49,697 nt of DNA. It comes from CAZYJR01 sp964647905. Its GTDB lineage: Bacteria; Desulfobacterota; DSM-4660; Desulfatiglandales; HGW-15. Under the pieces are notes generated by a model that ran no database searches, was not told the origin of the DNA, and saw nothing but the letters and a program-made list of their open reading frames with translations. The stretch is taken from the NCBI GenBank assembly GCA_964647905.1, contig CAZYJR010000029.1:1-49697 (forward strand), written 5' to 3'. A program made the translations under genes and the position numbers. This document shows, piece after piece, positions 15,074 to 25,200 of this stretch (positions within the stretch are counted from its first letter, which is position 1; the number at the start of each line of letters is the position of its first letter).

Positions 15074-16858
15074 CTAGTTTCCGGTGGCCTGCTCGAGGAG
15101 GAGCTTCACTTCATCGATCTTCTTCATGATCCCCTCCTTTTGATCCTGATCCACGGATTCCAGGGCCACTGCCTTTTGATAGCTCTCCAGGGCCTTGCGG
15201 TACATTTCGTTCTTGAGGTAGGCATCGCCCAGGTGCTCGTTTATGGTCGGGTCTTCGGGCTGGAGTGAGGCGGCCTTCTCGAGGTGCTCGAGGGCCTTTT
15301 GGTATTCGCCCTTCTGGAAGTAGACCCAGCCCAAACTGTCTATTATATAGCCGCTCTCCGGCTTCAACTCCAGGGCGCGGGTTATCAGATCCAGGGCCTC
15401 GTCCAGCCTGATTCCCTTCTCTGCATACGTGTAGCCGATATAGTTGAGCGCGTCCGCATGATCGGGTTGGATATCCAAGACCCGCCTCATCTGTTCGATG
15501 GAGGCGTCTTTCTCCCCCGACTTGTCCAGGATGACCCCCAGGCGGAATACCATCTCGGCATTGTCAGGGTGGCGGTCAAGGCCGCTCACCAACACCTCGC
15601 GCGCCTCTTCATACTTCTCCTGTCCCTCCAGGATGGAGGCCAGCATCAGGTAGATCTCGCTTCTGTCACGGTTCTTGGCCAGGGCCTCCCTGAGGACATC
15701 TTCGGCCTCAGCCGGTTTGCCTCCGGAGTCCAGGATGTAAGCTATATGCATCTGAGCGTTCAGGTGGTACTCGGAGTCCTCTGGTATCGCCCTGAAGTGA
15801 TCCACGGCCTCTTCGGTCTCCCCCTTTTCCTCGTAGGCCGAGGCCAGGAAATATCTGGACTTGTGATCGTCCGGCCAGGCCTTGACTATCATCTCCAGCT
15901 CCTGAATCGATTCCTCCAGCCGGCCGTGGCGCAGATAGATGAGACCCAAGGCTTGCCGGGCGCGCTCTCCGGGCTTGGATTGTTCCTTGATCGTCTCCAT
16001 CTCTTGCTCGGCCTCTTCCGGGCGGCCCAGCTTGTAGTAGAGTTCTATCAACCTCTCGCGCACGGTCATGTTCACAGGGTAATAGTCCACCAGCCTCTCA
16101 TAGGTCTCCACCGCCTTTTGAAATTCCCCCTGCATCTGGTAGAGGCTTCCCAGGTCGAAGAGTGCGGGTTCCATGCGGTTGTTGATCTTCAGGGCCTCCT
16201 TGTAGGCCTCTTCGGAACGCGCGTAGTCCCCCATCTCCAGAAACACCCGTCCTCTGTAGTAATGGGCCATGACCAGGTCCGGATCCTGCTCGGTGAGCCG
16301 GTCCAGGTGTGCTAGTGCTTCCGGGTATCGTTCCGCCTTGATCAGCAAGGTGGTCAGCACCAACCGCGCCCTCTTCAGGTCCGGGTCGAGTGCCAGGGCC
16401 TCCTGGTAAGCCTGAACGGCCTGCTCGTCTTCGCCCATGAGGCCCAGTATGTCCGCCAAGAGGAGCAAGTGCTCCTCGTTGCCCGGGTCCAGTTCGGTGC
16501 AACGACGGGCGTAGCGCTCGGCCCCCTCGTAGTCTTCCTTTTCCTTGAGCAGCAGGGCCATGCTTTGGTGCAGAAAGGTCTCGTCAGGATTATTTTCTAT
16601 AGCCTTTTCCAGGTGTTGTTTGGCTTCATCGTAATTGCCGCGGTTCTTTTTGAGTGCATAAAGAACAAATTCTGCATAAGATTTCTGTACCGGGTCCGGT
16701 CGCACTTCTTCCCTGCTCAGGACCCGCACGTCGTCCTTTTCCAGGAAGGGAACAGTCTGGGTCGGGGCCCCCGTCCCTGCACAGGAAAGTAGAGGCAGGA
16801 GTAATCCCGGTAGAAGTCGTCCAAGTCTTATTCGTAAACTGCCTTTTACAGCGCTCAT
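15074..16858 (-). CDS. TPR-repeat lipoprotein
   Basis: About 594 residues with an N-terminal lipobox (LLPLLSC-A) followed by roughly a dozen and a half tandem tetratricopeptide repeats, for example HYYRGRVFLEMGDYARSEEAYKEALKIN style units. TPR lipoproteins of this size act as scaffolds for envelope assembly or polysaccharide export. The start at 16858 (MSAVKG) is preferred over 16930, because it places the lipobox correctly and avoids overlap with the sigma-factor gene. It sits between rpoH-like and lolB-like genes with short gaps (43 and 5 bp), implying co-transcription. The exact partner is unknown. Confidence 0.8.
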   Translation of the reverse strand: MSAVKGSLRIRLGRLLPGLLLPLLSCAGTGAPTQTVPFLEKDDVRVLSREEVRPDPVQKSYAEFVLYALKKNRGNYDEAKQHLEKAIENNPDETFLHQSMALLLKEKEDYEGAERYARRCTELDPGNEEHLLLLADILGLMGEDEQAVQAYQEALALDPDLKRARLVLTTLLIKAERYPEALAHLDRLTEQDPDLVMAHYYRGRVFLEMGDYARSEEAYKEALKINNRMEPALFDLGSLYQMQGEFQKAVETYERLVDYYPVNMTVRERLIELYYKLGRPEEAEQEMETIKEQSKPGERARQALGLIYLRHGRLEESIQELEMIVKAWPDDHKSRYFLASAYEEKGETEEAVDHFRAIPEDSEYHLNAQMHIAYILDSGGKPAEAEDVLREALAKNRDRSEIYLMLASILEGQEKYEEAREVLVSGLDRHPDNAEMVFRLGVILDKSGEKDASIEQMRRVLDIQPDHADALNYIGYTYAEKGIRLDEALDLITRALELKPESGYIIDSLGWVYFQKGEYQKALEHLEKAASLQPEDPTINEHLGDAYLKNEMYRKALESYQKAVALESVDQDQKEGIMKKIDEVKLLLEQATGN

Positions 16859-16901
16859 TCCTGTCTCTCTTTGGCCGAGGCGGTCCCCGGTGATGAGGCC
16901 T

Positions 16902-17879
16902 TCAGACCAGGCTCGAGTATTCATCCTCAAAGTTGGGGATCTCTTGACTCAGCCAAGCCTTGATGTTCTTGACGATCCTCTCCTGTATCTGGCGTACCCT
17001 CTCCCTGGAGATCTTGTACTTGTCACCCAGCTCCTGGAGGGTCACGGGGTTGTCTGACAGGATGCGGTTGTCGAATATGTCCAGCTCCTTGCCCGATAGG
17101 GTGGCGCGGTACTCCTTGAGCTTCTCCAGGAGGAGCTCCCGGCGCTCCACGTGGGATATCTGGTCGTCGGCTGAGCGGGAGGGATCCGGGAGAAAGGACC
17201 CGTAGGCCTCCTTGCCGTTCTCACCCACAGGGGCGTTCAATGAGAGCTCGGCCCCCCCGAGCCTCTGGCTCATCTCCTCGATCTCTTCTTCCCTGACGTC
17301 CAGGCGTTCGGCCAGGAGCCGGGGCTCCGGATTAAAGCCCTGCGCCACCAACTTTTCCTTCTCCTTGGCCAAATTGAAAAAGAGCTTCCTTTGGGCCTGG
17401 GTGGTCCCGATCTTGACCAGTTTCCAGTTTTCCATGATGAATTTGAGGATATATGCCTTGATCCAGAAGGAGGCGTAATAGGAGAATTTTATGCCCCGGT
17501 AGGGATCGAACTTCCGGACCGCCTGCAAGAGCCCGATGTTGCCCTCCTGTATCAGATCCAAGAGGCTCTTTGTCCAGTAGCGGCTGAAGTCCATGGCGAT
17601 TTTGACCACCAGACGCAGGTTGGACGTGACCAGACGGAAAGCCGCCTCCTGGTCGTTGTGCTCTTTGAACCTCTTGGCCAGCTCGACCTCCTCTTCACGG
17701 GTCAAGAGTTTGTAGTTCTTGATCTCCGTGAGATAGAGTTGGAGCGGGTCGTAGAGCCCGACCGCCCGCTCCTCCGGCTGGACCACCGGCAGCAGGCTCA
17801 GGGTCGTCTCCTCGTCCTGCGGCTCCAAGAGATGAGCCTTCTTGGCCGTTTCGGCCTCTTTTGCCAGATTCTCACTCAT
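16902..17879 (-). CDS. rpoH: RpoH-like sigma-32 family RNA polymerase sigma factor
   Basis: The 325-residue sigma factor has region 2 (LVTSNLRLVVKIA, DLIQEGNIGLLQAVRKF, GIKFSYYASFWIKAYI) and the RpoH box TTQAQRKLFFNLAKEKEKL, close to E. coli QRKLFFNLRKTKQ. Region 4 is DNPVTLQELGDKYKISRERVRQIQERI. It directs polymerase to heat-shock type promoters. It lies downstream of tyrS (36 bp) and upstream of the TPR lipoprotein, inside a run that also carries two periplasmic folding factors. Some delta-proteobacteria carry more than one RpoH-like factor, so this may be a paralogue rather than the main heat-shock sigma. Confidence 0.85.
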   Translation of the reverse strand: MSENLAKEAETAKKAHLLEPQDEETTLSLLPVVQPEERAVGLYDPLQLYLTEIKNYKLLTREEEVELAKRFKEHNDQEAAFRLVTSNLRLVVKIAMDFSRYWTKSLLDLIQEGNIGLLQAVRKFDPYRGIKFSYYASFWIKAYILKFIMENWKLVKIGTTQAQRKLFFNLAKEKEKLVAQGFNPEPRLLAERLDVREEEIEEMSQRLGGAELSLNAPVGENGKEAYGSFLPDPSRSADDQISHVERRELLLEKLKEYRATLSGKELDIFDNRILSDNPVTLQELGDKYKISRERVRQIQERIVKNIKAWLSQEIPNFEDEYSSLV

Positions 17880-17915
17880 GCTTTCAGATGAATACTCCCT
17901 TTATATCTCCTCTGT

Positions 17916-19154
17916 TTACTTGCCCTGATCGGGAACCACACGCACATAGCGCTTTTTCCCTGCGCGGAGAAGCAGCGCACCTTCCAGTAATCGGCCCGTG
18001 TCGATAATGGTGTCAAAGCCCTCCAGCCGTTCCTCGTTTACATACCCTCCCCCCTGGCTGATCAGCCTCCGGGCCTCGCCGCGCGTCTTGCACAGTCCGC
18101 AAGTCTCGAAGAGTATGTAAGCGGGGAGGCCGCTCTCGAGGAGCCCCCTTTCCACCGCACAAGTCGGGACCGAGGCGGATGCCAGGCCTTCCTCGCGGGA
18201 GAAGAGCGCTCTGGAAGCCTCGCGGGCCCTTTGGGCCTCGGCCTCTCCATGGCAGAGCTTGGTGGCTTCATAGGCAAGGATCTCTTTCGAATACCTCATC
18301 TCCGCCCCCTGCCTCGCGCCCAGCTCTCTAACACGCTCCATGGGGAGAAAGGTGAACAGGGCCAGGAACCTCTCCACGTCTGCATCGTCCTGGTTCACCC
18401 AGTACTGGTAGTAGTCGTACGGCGAAGTGAGCTCGGGATCCAGCCAAACAGCTCCCTGGTGGGTCTTGCCCATTTTGACCCCGGCGGCCGTGGTGATAAG
18501 GGGGAAGGTAATCCCATAGGCGGCCGCCCCCTCCATGCGTCTGATCAGATCCGCCCCGGCTACTATGTTCCCCCACTGGTCGCTGCCGCCCATCTGCAGG
18601 CGGCAGCCGTAATTCTTGAACAGGTGCCAGAAGTCATAGGATTGGAGCAGCATGTAATTGAACTCGATGAAGTTGAGCCCGGTCTCCAGTCTGACCCTGT
18701 AACTCTCCGTCGCCAGCATCCTGTTCACGCTGAAGTGGCGGCCGATGTCCCTCAGAAAATCGATATAGTTCAGCTTGGTCAGCCAGTCCGCGTTGTTGGC
18801 CATTATGGCCCGGCCCCCGTTGAAATCCAGGAATCGCGCCAGTTGCTGCTTGATTCCCAGCGCATTTTGATCGATTTCCTCCCGGCTCATAACGCGCCGC
18901 ATCTCGGTCTTTCCGCTAGGATCACCCACCATGGCCGTTCCTCCTCCCACCAGGGCTATGGGACGGTGCCCGGCCCGCTGCATGTGGGCCAGGGCCATGA
19001 TGGGCACCAGGCTGCCTAAGTGCAGGCTCGGGGCAGTGGGATCAAAGCCTATGTAACAGGTCGAGGGCTCTTCCAACAAACTGCGAACCCCCTCCCGGTC
19101 GGTCACCTGCTCAATGAATCCCCGTTCTTCCAGCTCATCGTAGACGTTCTTCAA
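17916..19154 (-). CDS. tyrS: Tyrosyl-tRNA synthetase
   Basis: The 412-residue enzyme attaches tyrosine to tRNA-Tyr. Class I signatures are HLGS (HIGH-like, in PTAPSLHLGSLVP) and KMGKT (KMSKS-like). The binding-pocket segment QMGGSDQWGNIVAG and the C-terminal S4 RNA-binding domain (LISQGGGYVNEERL) are present. Length and order are normal for the KMSKS-K-type bacterial TyrRS. The start overlaps the end of the RodZ-like gene by 4 bp (ATGA-type coupling). Confidence 0.97.
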   Translation of the reverse strand: MKNVYDELEERGFIEQVTDREGVRSLLEEPSTCYIGFDPTAPSLHLGSLVPIMALAHMQRAGHRPIALVGGGTAMVGDPSGKTEMRRVMSREEIDQNALGIKQQLARFLDFNGGRAIMANNADWLTKLNYIDFLRDIGRHFSVNRMLATESYRVRLETGLNFIEFNYMLLQSYDFWHLFKNYGCRLQMGGSDQWGNIVAGADLIRRMEGAAAYGITFPLITTAAGVKMGKTHQGAVWLDPELTSPYDYYQYWVNQDDADVERFLALFTFLPMERVRELGARQGAEMRYSKEILAYEATKLCHGEAEAQRAREASRALFSREEGLASASVPTCAVERGLLESGLPAYILFETCGLCKTRGEARRLISQGGGYVNEERLEGFDTIIDTGRLLEGALLLRAGKKRYVRVVPDQGK

Positions 19155-20245
19155 CGTTCCCCTCGCGCCAGCTCATCCAGATCCTCCGGCAGCTCCAGGC
19201 GGATGACCTGGCCCGAGGCACCGAGTTCGTCCAATACCCGGCCGTTGAGCTCGAGCACGATGCCGCCGGCATTGCCGATTACCATTTCAAAGCCTTCCTC
19301 CGCCTCCCACTCCGGGCGGCTGCCCGGTTGGAAGAGAAACTCCTTTGGCTCCTGTCCGTCCACCGAGATCTTGACCCAGGTCCGCTGCTTGACCCGGGCC
19401 TTTAGGATAAAGGGCGGCCCTGCAGGGTATTCCTCCTCGGCCTGGATCTGGTCCGTCTCTTCCCCGGCCGCCTGCCCGCTATCCCCTTCCACCACCGCCT
19501 GCATTGAGGGCCTGTCCGCCGGAGGCGGTACAGCCAGTTCAGCGATCCGGGTTTCCACCTCATCGAGCGCCTCTTCATCCGGCTCAGGCTCGGCCCGGGG
19601 CTCCGCCGTGTCCTCTGCGGGCGGAAGCACCGCCTGAGGGGGCTCTGGCTCACCGATCCCCTTACCGGTCGATTCCCCGGGCGAATCCGAGTCGCTGACG
19701 CCTTCCTGCTGGGGTGCGGACGGCCACTCAGGCGCGGGCGCTCCCTGCCACAAATAGAGGAGCAAGGCTCCCAGAAAACCCAGGAAGAGGGTCAGCAGAA
19801 TTCGTTTCCCCCTGCCCGATTCCTCCGGCGCCACCAGGGGCCTGGGCTCCGCAGGTTCCTCCGGCCGGGCTCGATTGTACAGATCGAGCACCTTGGCCTC
19901 GTCGATTCCCAAGGCCTGCGCGTATGAGCGGATGAACCCCCTGACAAAGACAGGCTGGGGGAGCTCATCCCATGCCTCCTTTTCGATGGCCTCGATGATG
20001 TACTCCCTGAGCCTGGTCTTTGCCGCCACATCGCTGCGATCCAGGCTCCTCCTGCGCCTCTCTTCCCTGAGGAGTTCCCCGACCCCGGATGTCTCGAGCG
20101 GCTCAGCGGGAGCTTTCCTTTTCCCGCTCCTTGTGCTTCGGTCGTTGTTCGGCATGGATTCCTGCGCTTCTTCCATCCAGGCGGGCTCCTTGTCAGAAGG
20201 GGCCCCGGCTGTTGGACGAGCTTGTTGATCCTCGATGTTTTCCAT
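19151..20245 (-). CDS. RodZ-like membrane protein with N-terminal HTH and DUF4115
   Basis: About 364 residues: a charged N-terminal tail; a cytoplasmic HTH_25 domain (about 55-130, VGELLREERRRRSLDRSDVA and PVFVRGFIRSYAQALGI); a membrane helix (about 148-168, ILLTLFLGFLGALLLYLW); an acidic, proline-rich linker; and a C-terminal DUF4115 beta domain (RTWVKISVDGQEPKEFLFQPG). This is the layout of RodZ, which links MreB to the cell wall. The start at 20245 is one of two nearby ATGs. It overlaps tyrS by 4 bp and starts 13 bp after the upstream isomerase gene. Confidence 0.8.
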   Translation of the reverse strand: MENIEDQQARPTAGAPSDKEPAWMEEAQESMPNNDRSTRSGKRKAPAEPLETSGVGELLREERRRRSLDRSDVAAKTRLREYIIEAIEKEAWDELPQPVFVRGFIRSYAQALGIDEAKVLDLYNRARPEEPAEPRPLVAPEESGRGKRILLTLFLGFLGALLLYLWQGAPAPEWPSAPQQEGVSDSDSPGESTGKGIGEPEPPQAVLPPAEDTAEPRAEPEPDEEALDEVETRIAELAVPPPADRPSMQAVVEGDSGQAAGEETDQIQAEEEYPAGPPFILKARVKQRTWVKISVDGQEPKEFLFQPGSRPEWEAEEGFEMVIGNAGGIVLELNGRVLDELGASGQVIRLELPEDLDELARGER

Positions 20246-20258
20246 CTGCTGTTTCAAT

Positions 20259-21227
20259 TCAAAAGAAGATCTTGGTGTACGTATTCTCTCTCAATTCTCG
20301 GATCCAGGCTGCATACCTGCGATCAATCTCCTCCCTGAGCAGTGTGTTGTATATGGCGTCCCTGACTTCTTCCAGAGGAAGTACTCCCCCGCCCCTCTTG
20401 CTCAGGACTTTCACTATTTGGTACCCGTTGGGCTTGGCCACCAGGTCTCCAACCCCGCCCGGCGGAGTATTCTCCACAGTCTCCCGTATAAGCGGATCCA
20501 GGTCCTGGAGTCGGAATCGACCTATATAGCCGCCTTCCCGGGCCCCGGGTCCGTCCGAGTGGCGGCGGGCGAGTTCTTCGAAATCACCCCCGTTCCTTAT
20601 TTCTTGTAGTATTTGTTCAGCCTTTTCTCGGACTTTACTACCATTCTCATTAGAGTTATTCTTGGCCAAAAATATAGTGGCTATTTCAACTCCGCCTTCT
20701 TGTGTGAATCTATCCTTGTTTTCTTCGTAGTATTTCTCTATCTGTTCATCCCTAATTATTATCCGTGATTTTACTTCAAAATTTATGAGCTTCTGTCTTT
20801 GAATGTCTTCTCGAATCTTTTGCTGATACTCCTCCCAGGTCATGCCCTGGGCTTGGACCATTGTGCGGAGTTCTTCAGTGGACCAGTGATTGTCCTTTCG
20901 GATCCGCTGGATGGCATCATTTACCTCCTGGTCGGTCACCTGAATATCCAGTTGACGGATCCTTTCCTGGGCTATGCGCTCATTTATCAGTGAATCGAGG
21001 ATCCTGCGATTTACCTCTTCATAACGGCGCCTGCTCTGTTCGCGAAGGTTTTCCGGATCCATGCCCGTCACTTCTTTTACTCTTTTATAGAGCTCGTGAA
21101 GAGTGATCACATCGTCGTTGACTACCGCCACCACCCGATTGCAGGTCTCGGCCGCAAAGGTCTTGCCGAGGGGAAGCGGCATCTGGAATGCGGCGAGAAG
21201 CAAGGCCAATATAAGAACTCGTCCCAA
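20259..21227 (-). CDS. SurA-like periplasmic peptidyl-prolyl isomerase
   Basis: The 322-residue protein has a signal peptide (1-26, ending FAAE), a SurA_N chaperone domain (VVAVVNDDVITLHELYKRV, SLINERIAQERIRQLDI) and one parvulin PpiC domain (EKAEQILQEIRNGGDFEELA, GGYIGRFRLQDLDP, GYQIVKVL). It helps outer-membrane proteins fold in the periplasm. Only one parvulin domain is present, against two in E. coli SurA. It begins 3 bp after a related isomerase gene, so the pair probably arose by duplication and are co-expressed. Confidence 0.85.
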   Translation of the reverse strand: MGRVLILALLLAAFQMPLPLGKTFAAETCNRVVAVVNDDVITLHELYKRVKEVTGMDPENLREQSRRRYEEVNRRILDSLINERIAQERIRQLDIQVTDQEVNDAIQRIRKDNHWSTEELRTMVQAQGMTWEEYQQKIREDIQRQKLINFEVKSRIIIRDEQIEKYYEENKDRFTQEGGVEIATIFLAKNNSNENGSKVREKAEQILQEIRNGGDFEELARRHSDGPGAREGGYIGRFRLQDLDPLIRETVENTPPGGVGDLVAKPNGYQIVKVLSKRGGGVLPLEEVRDAIYNTLLREEIDRRYAAWIRELRENTYTKIFF

Positions 21228-21230
21228 TTT

Positions 21231-22172
21231 TTACCCTGTTCTCAGTGTCTCTATCACCTCCCGGTTTATGCTCACCGGGTATCGTTTTCGAAGCTCCTCC
21301 ATCCACTGCTCGAAAAATCGTTCCTTGTTCTCCGATGATAGACGTTTTTCAATGTCCTCCATCACATCGGGAAGTCTTCTCACCCCTGCAGGGCGCTTGT
21401 CCAGGATCTTGACCAGATGGTATCCGTACTGGGTCTGGATCATTCGCGGGGGCCCTCCGGGCTCCATTGAGAAGATCTCCCCGCTCAGCGCCTCGCCCAG
21501 CTCTTCCCGGCCGGCCCACCGCGGCCTGGTACATACGATCCCGGGTTCAGAGCCTTGGAGCTCGTCCATGAGCTCTTCCATGGAAGTCCCGGACTTGAGG
21601 TCCTCCATTATACCCTCTGCCTGCTTCTTGTATTTCGTTACCATCTGCATAAAAAGGATCATCTCAGGATATCTGAACAAATCCAAATTATTTTCATAAT
21701 AGGCTTGGATCTCCTTATGAGAAACAGGCGGCACTTTCTCAAGGTGCCGGCTGACTATTTTTTCCACCAATAACTGCTCCTTCAGTCTATCCCGCCACTC
21801 CTCCAAGTCCACATAATATTCAAGCAGCATCTTCTTGAATTGGGCCTCTGAATAATAGTCTTCCTTGACTTCTTTGACCGCCGCCGCCACCTCTCCCTGG
21901 TCGAGCCGGATCCCGTTGTCCTTGCCGTGGGCCAAGATGAGATATCGCTCCACCAGTTGATCCACCATGCGGTCCATGCATGCATCAATCTCTTCGTCTT
22001 TCAGCTCCAGGTCTCTGGCCAGCCTGCCCAGGTCCTGCTCCAACCTCTTCTTCGTGATCTCTTCATCCCCCACGCGAATCGCCACCCGGTCCCGCGGATG
22101 GTCCAGGGGGTTGCAGGCGGCAATGGCGGGGAAGATTAAGAGGAGGATCCCGAACAAGGAGCGAGTTATCAT
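21231..22172 (-). CDS. SurA/PpiC-type isomerase, lipoprotein form
   Basis: The 313-residue protein starts with a lipoprotein signal (lipobox IAAC, Cys about 20). It has a SurA_N-like domain (RVGDEEITKKRLEQDLGRLA, MVDQLVERYLILAHGKD) and a parvulin domain (GYHLVKILDKRPAGVRRLPDV). It is expected to be anchored to a membrane and to work with the neighbouring soluble isomerase. It is the first gene after mfd; the 102-bp gap (22173-22274) is AT-rich at its mfd side and could hold a promoter. Confidence 0.82.
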   Translation of the reverse strand: MITRSLFGILLLIFPAIAACNPLDHPRDRVAIRVGDEEITKKRLEQDLGRLARDLELKDEEIDACMDRMVDQLVERYLILAHGKDNGIRLDQGEVAAAVKEVKEDYYSEAQFKKMLLEYYVDLEEWRDRLKEQLLVEKIVSRHLEKVPPVSHKEIQAYYENNLDLFRYPEMILFMQMVTKYKKQAEGIMEDLKSGTSMEELMDELQGSEPGIVCTRPRWAGREELGEALSGEIFSMEPGGPPRMIQTQYGYHLVKILDKRPAGVRRLPDVMEDIEKRLSSENKERFFEQWMEELRKRYPVSINREVIETLRTG

Positions 22173-22274
22173 GACAGGGCCTGGTGGTCCAGCTTCCGCC
22201 TCCCCTGTTCTCGGGGGGCCGCTTGAGATTCAAAGTGCTTAAATTAACAATTACAATGGAAAATGCAAGCACAA

Positions 22275-25200
22275 TCACCCGGCGATATCCCGGGAGGGAC
22301 CGGTTGCGCCGTTCAACCAAGCGCTGAATCTCTCCAGCAGGAGCCTGACCTCCAGCAGGCCTTCCAGAGGCCCCGGTGCCGAGGGTAGTATTCTCAGCTT
22401 GTCTCCGGATTGGAGGCGGTATTTGTTCGGATTCGCTTCCACCAGCGAGACCAGCGCCCCGGCATCCACATCCGTATCCCCTGCAAAGGTCAGGACCAAT
22501 GCGCTGCGGCCCACTTCGAGCCGGGTGATGCGGAGCCGCTTCATCAGGAGCCTCACCCACATCAGCTCCAGCAAGTTCCTGACCTCCCGCGGCGGCGGTC
22601 CGAACCGATCCTTGATCTCGGATTCCAGAGACTCCAGCTCGGCCGGGTCCTTGAGGCCTGAGAGCCTGCGGTAGAGGTTCAAGCGCACGTCTGCGTCCGC
22701 CGCATAGGTCTCTGGCAGGTAGGCGGAGATGTCCGCATGGATCTCCGGGTTGATCTCCTCGCGCCACTCCTCGCCCTTGAGGTCGGCCACGGCCTCCTCC
22801 ACCATCCGGACGTAGAGCTCGTATCCCACTGCGGTGATATGCCCCGACTGGGAGAACCCGAGTACATTTCCTCCGCCGCGTATCTTCAGGTCATGCATGG
22901 CCAGCTGCAACCCCGCCCCCAGCTGGGAGAAGTCCATCAAGGCCTTGAGCCGTTTGACCGACTCCCTGGTCATCCGGCTGGTGTCCGACAGCAGCAGATA
23001 CGCATAGGCTGTCTCGTTGGAGCGGCCCACTCGCCCCCTGAGCTGATATATCTGCGCCAGTCCGAAGCGCTCGGCCTCGGGAATGATGATAGTGTTGGCC
23101 GAGGGTATGTCCAGACCGGACTCTATGATCGTCGTGCACACCAGTACGTCGATTTCCTTTCGCACGAACCTGATCATGGTCTCTTCGAGATCCCGCTCCT
23201 TCATCTGCCCGTGGGCCAGGGCGATCCGGGCCGAGGGGAGGATTTCCCGCAGCCTCTCGGTCACCGGTTCGATGGTCTGCACCCGATTGTGCACGAAAAA
23301 CACCTGCCCCCCCCGCTCCAGTTCGTGCTCCAGTGCGTGGACTATGGTCGCCTCGTCATAGGGGACGATGTGGGTCTGAATGGCCCTGCGGTCCTCGGGC
23401 GGGGTCTCAATGAGACTCAGGTCGCGAACCCCCATGAGGGAGAGGTGAAGGGTCCTGGGAATAGGGGTGGCGGCCAGGGCCAGGACGTCCACCAGGGCCC
23501 TGTAGCTCTTTATCGCCTCCTTTTGTTTCACCCCGAATCGCTGTTCCTCGTCCACCACCAGCAGCCCCAGGTCCATGAATCCCACGTCCTTCTGAAGCAG
23601 CCTGTGAGTGCCTATGATCACGTCGATCTTGCCCGAGCGGACTCTGGCCACCATCTCCTGCTGCTCGGCCCTGGTCTTGAACCGGCTGAGGACGCCGACC
23701 CTGACCCCGTACGGCGCCATGCGGGAGCGGAAAGTCTGGAAGTGCTGCTCAGCGAGCACCGTGGTAGGCACCAGGACCGCCATCTGCTTGCCCTCGCTTA
23801 CCGCCTTGAACGCCGCCCGGACAGCCACCTCTGTCTTGCCGAACCCGACATCCCCGCAGACCAGCCGGTCCATGGGCCTGTCGCTCTGCATATCCTCCAA
23901 GACGTCCTCTATGGCCTTGGCCTGGCCCGGGGTCTCTTCGTGCTCGAAAGCTGCCTCGAACTCGCGAAAGGTGTTGTCCGGCGGGCCGAAGGCATGGCCT
24001 TGCGTGTAGCTGCGAAGGGCGTATATCTCCACCAGATGCTTGGCGATCTCCCTGACCGATTTCCTGGCCTTCTTCTTGGCTATGTCCCAGCTTCGCCCCC
24101 CGAGCCTGTCCAGCTTGGGGGCCTTGTCGTCGGCGCCCACGTACTTCTGGAGGATGCTGATCCGGTCGGCGGGGACGTAGAGCCTGTCTCCCCCTTCGTA
24201 GTCCACCACCACGAAGTCATTCACCCGGTCCTCCACCTCCATTTTTCGCAGCCCGCCGTACCGGCCGATGCCGTGCTCTTCGTGCACCACCGGATCGCCT
24301 ACCTGGAGATGACTGAATGATGCCCAGCTCAGTCCCTCCAGCCCGGGCCGCCGCTTTTTGCCCGCCCGCAGCTGCTTGGGCCCGAATATCTCGTCTTCGC
24401 TGACCACGTGGAGCCCCACCGCCGGCCAGGCAAAACCCCTGGAGAGGCGGCCCAGGCATATGCTCAGTCCTCTTCCTGCGGCGACTTCATTCCAAGATCC
24501 GGCCGTCTCCTCCACTTCCAACCCGTAGTTGGCGAGAATCTCCCTGAGGCGTCCGGCCTGCTGCTCGGTCCGGGATACCAGGACCACGCGGGAGCCCTGA
24601 GCCATCCACGTGTCCACGCTTTCTGCGAGGGGGGCCATGGAGATCCTCCCCTTTCCCTCCACCCTGAGGTCCAGTGCGTCCTGGATCTCAGTGGCCCCCT
24701 GGACATGGATGGATTCAACGCCACCGTCTCTTTCAACCGGGAGCTCTGCGAAATCGATGCACAGGCCGCATTCCTTCGCCGGGGGGGCCTCCGGCTCCTC
24801 CAGCAGGAGACCCTGGATCTCCGGAAAGGGCTGCTCTCTCTCTTCGGCGTCGCCTCGGTAGCGCTCCGCGTCACGCACGAACCGGTCTCTGAATTTCTCC
24901 ATGCCGGCACGGATCGAGGCGGGTTCCATCCGCACCAGCATGCCTTGCTCCGGGAGGTAGTCCGTCAGGGAGTCGAGCTCCGTGTAAAAGTGCGCGAGCC
25001 AAGCCTCCTGCCCGGGGAAGCCTCCGCCTTCTCTGGCGCCCCCGGGCAGCCGGCCCATTGAACGCGCCCGCTTGACGTTTTCCTCCCGCAGCAGGATCTC
25101 CGAGGCGGGCAGCAGTATCAGTTCATCCAGCTCCCCGGTGGAACGCTGCGACAATGGGTCGAAATGCCTGATGGATTCCACTTGATCACCCCAGAACTCG

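Noticed and set aside
22737..24320. Long plus-strand open frame (about 527 codons)
   Set aside because: It lies antisense within mfd, has no domain and shows the composition of a mirrored coding frame.
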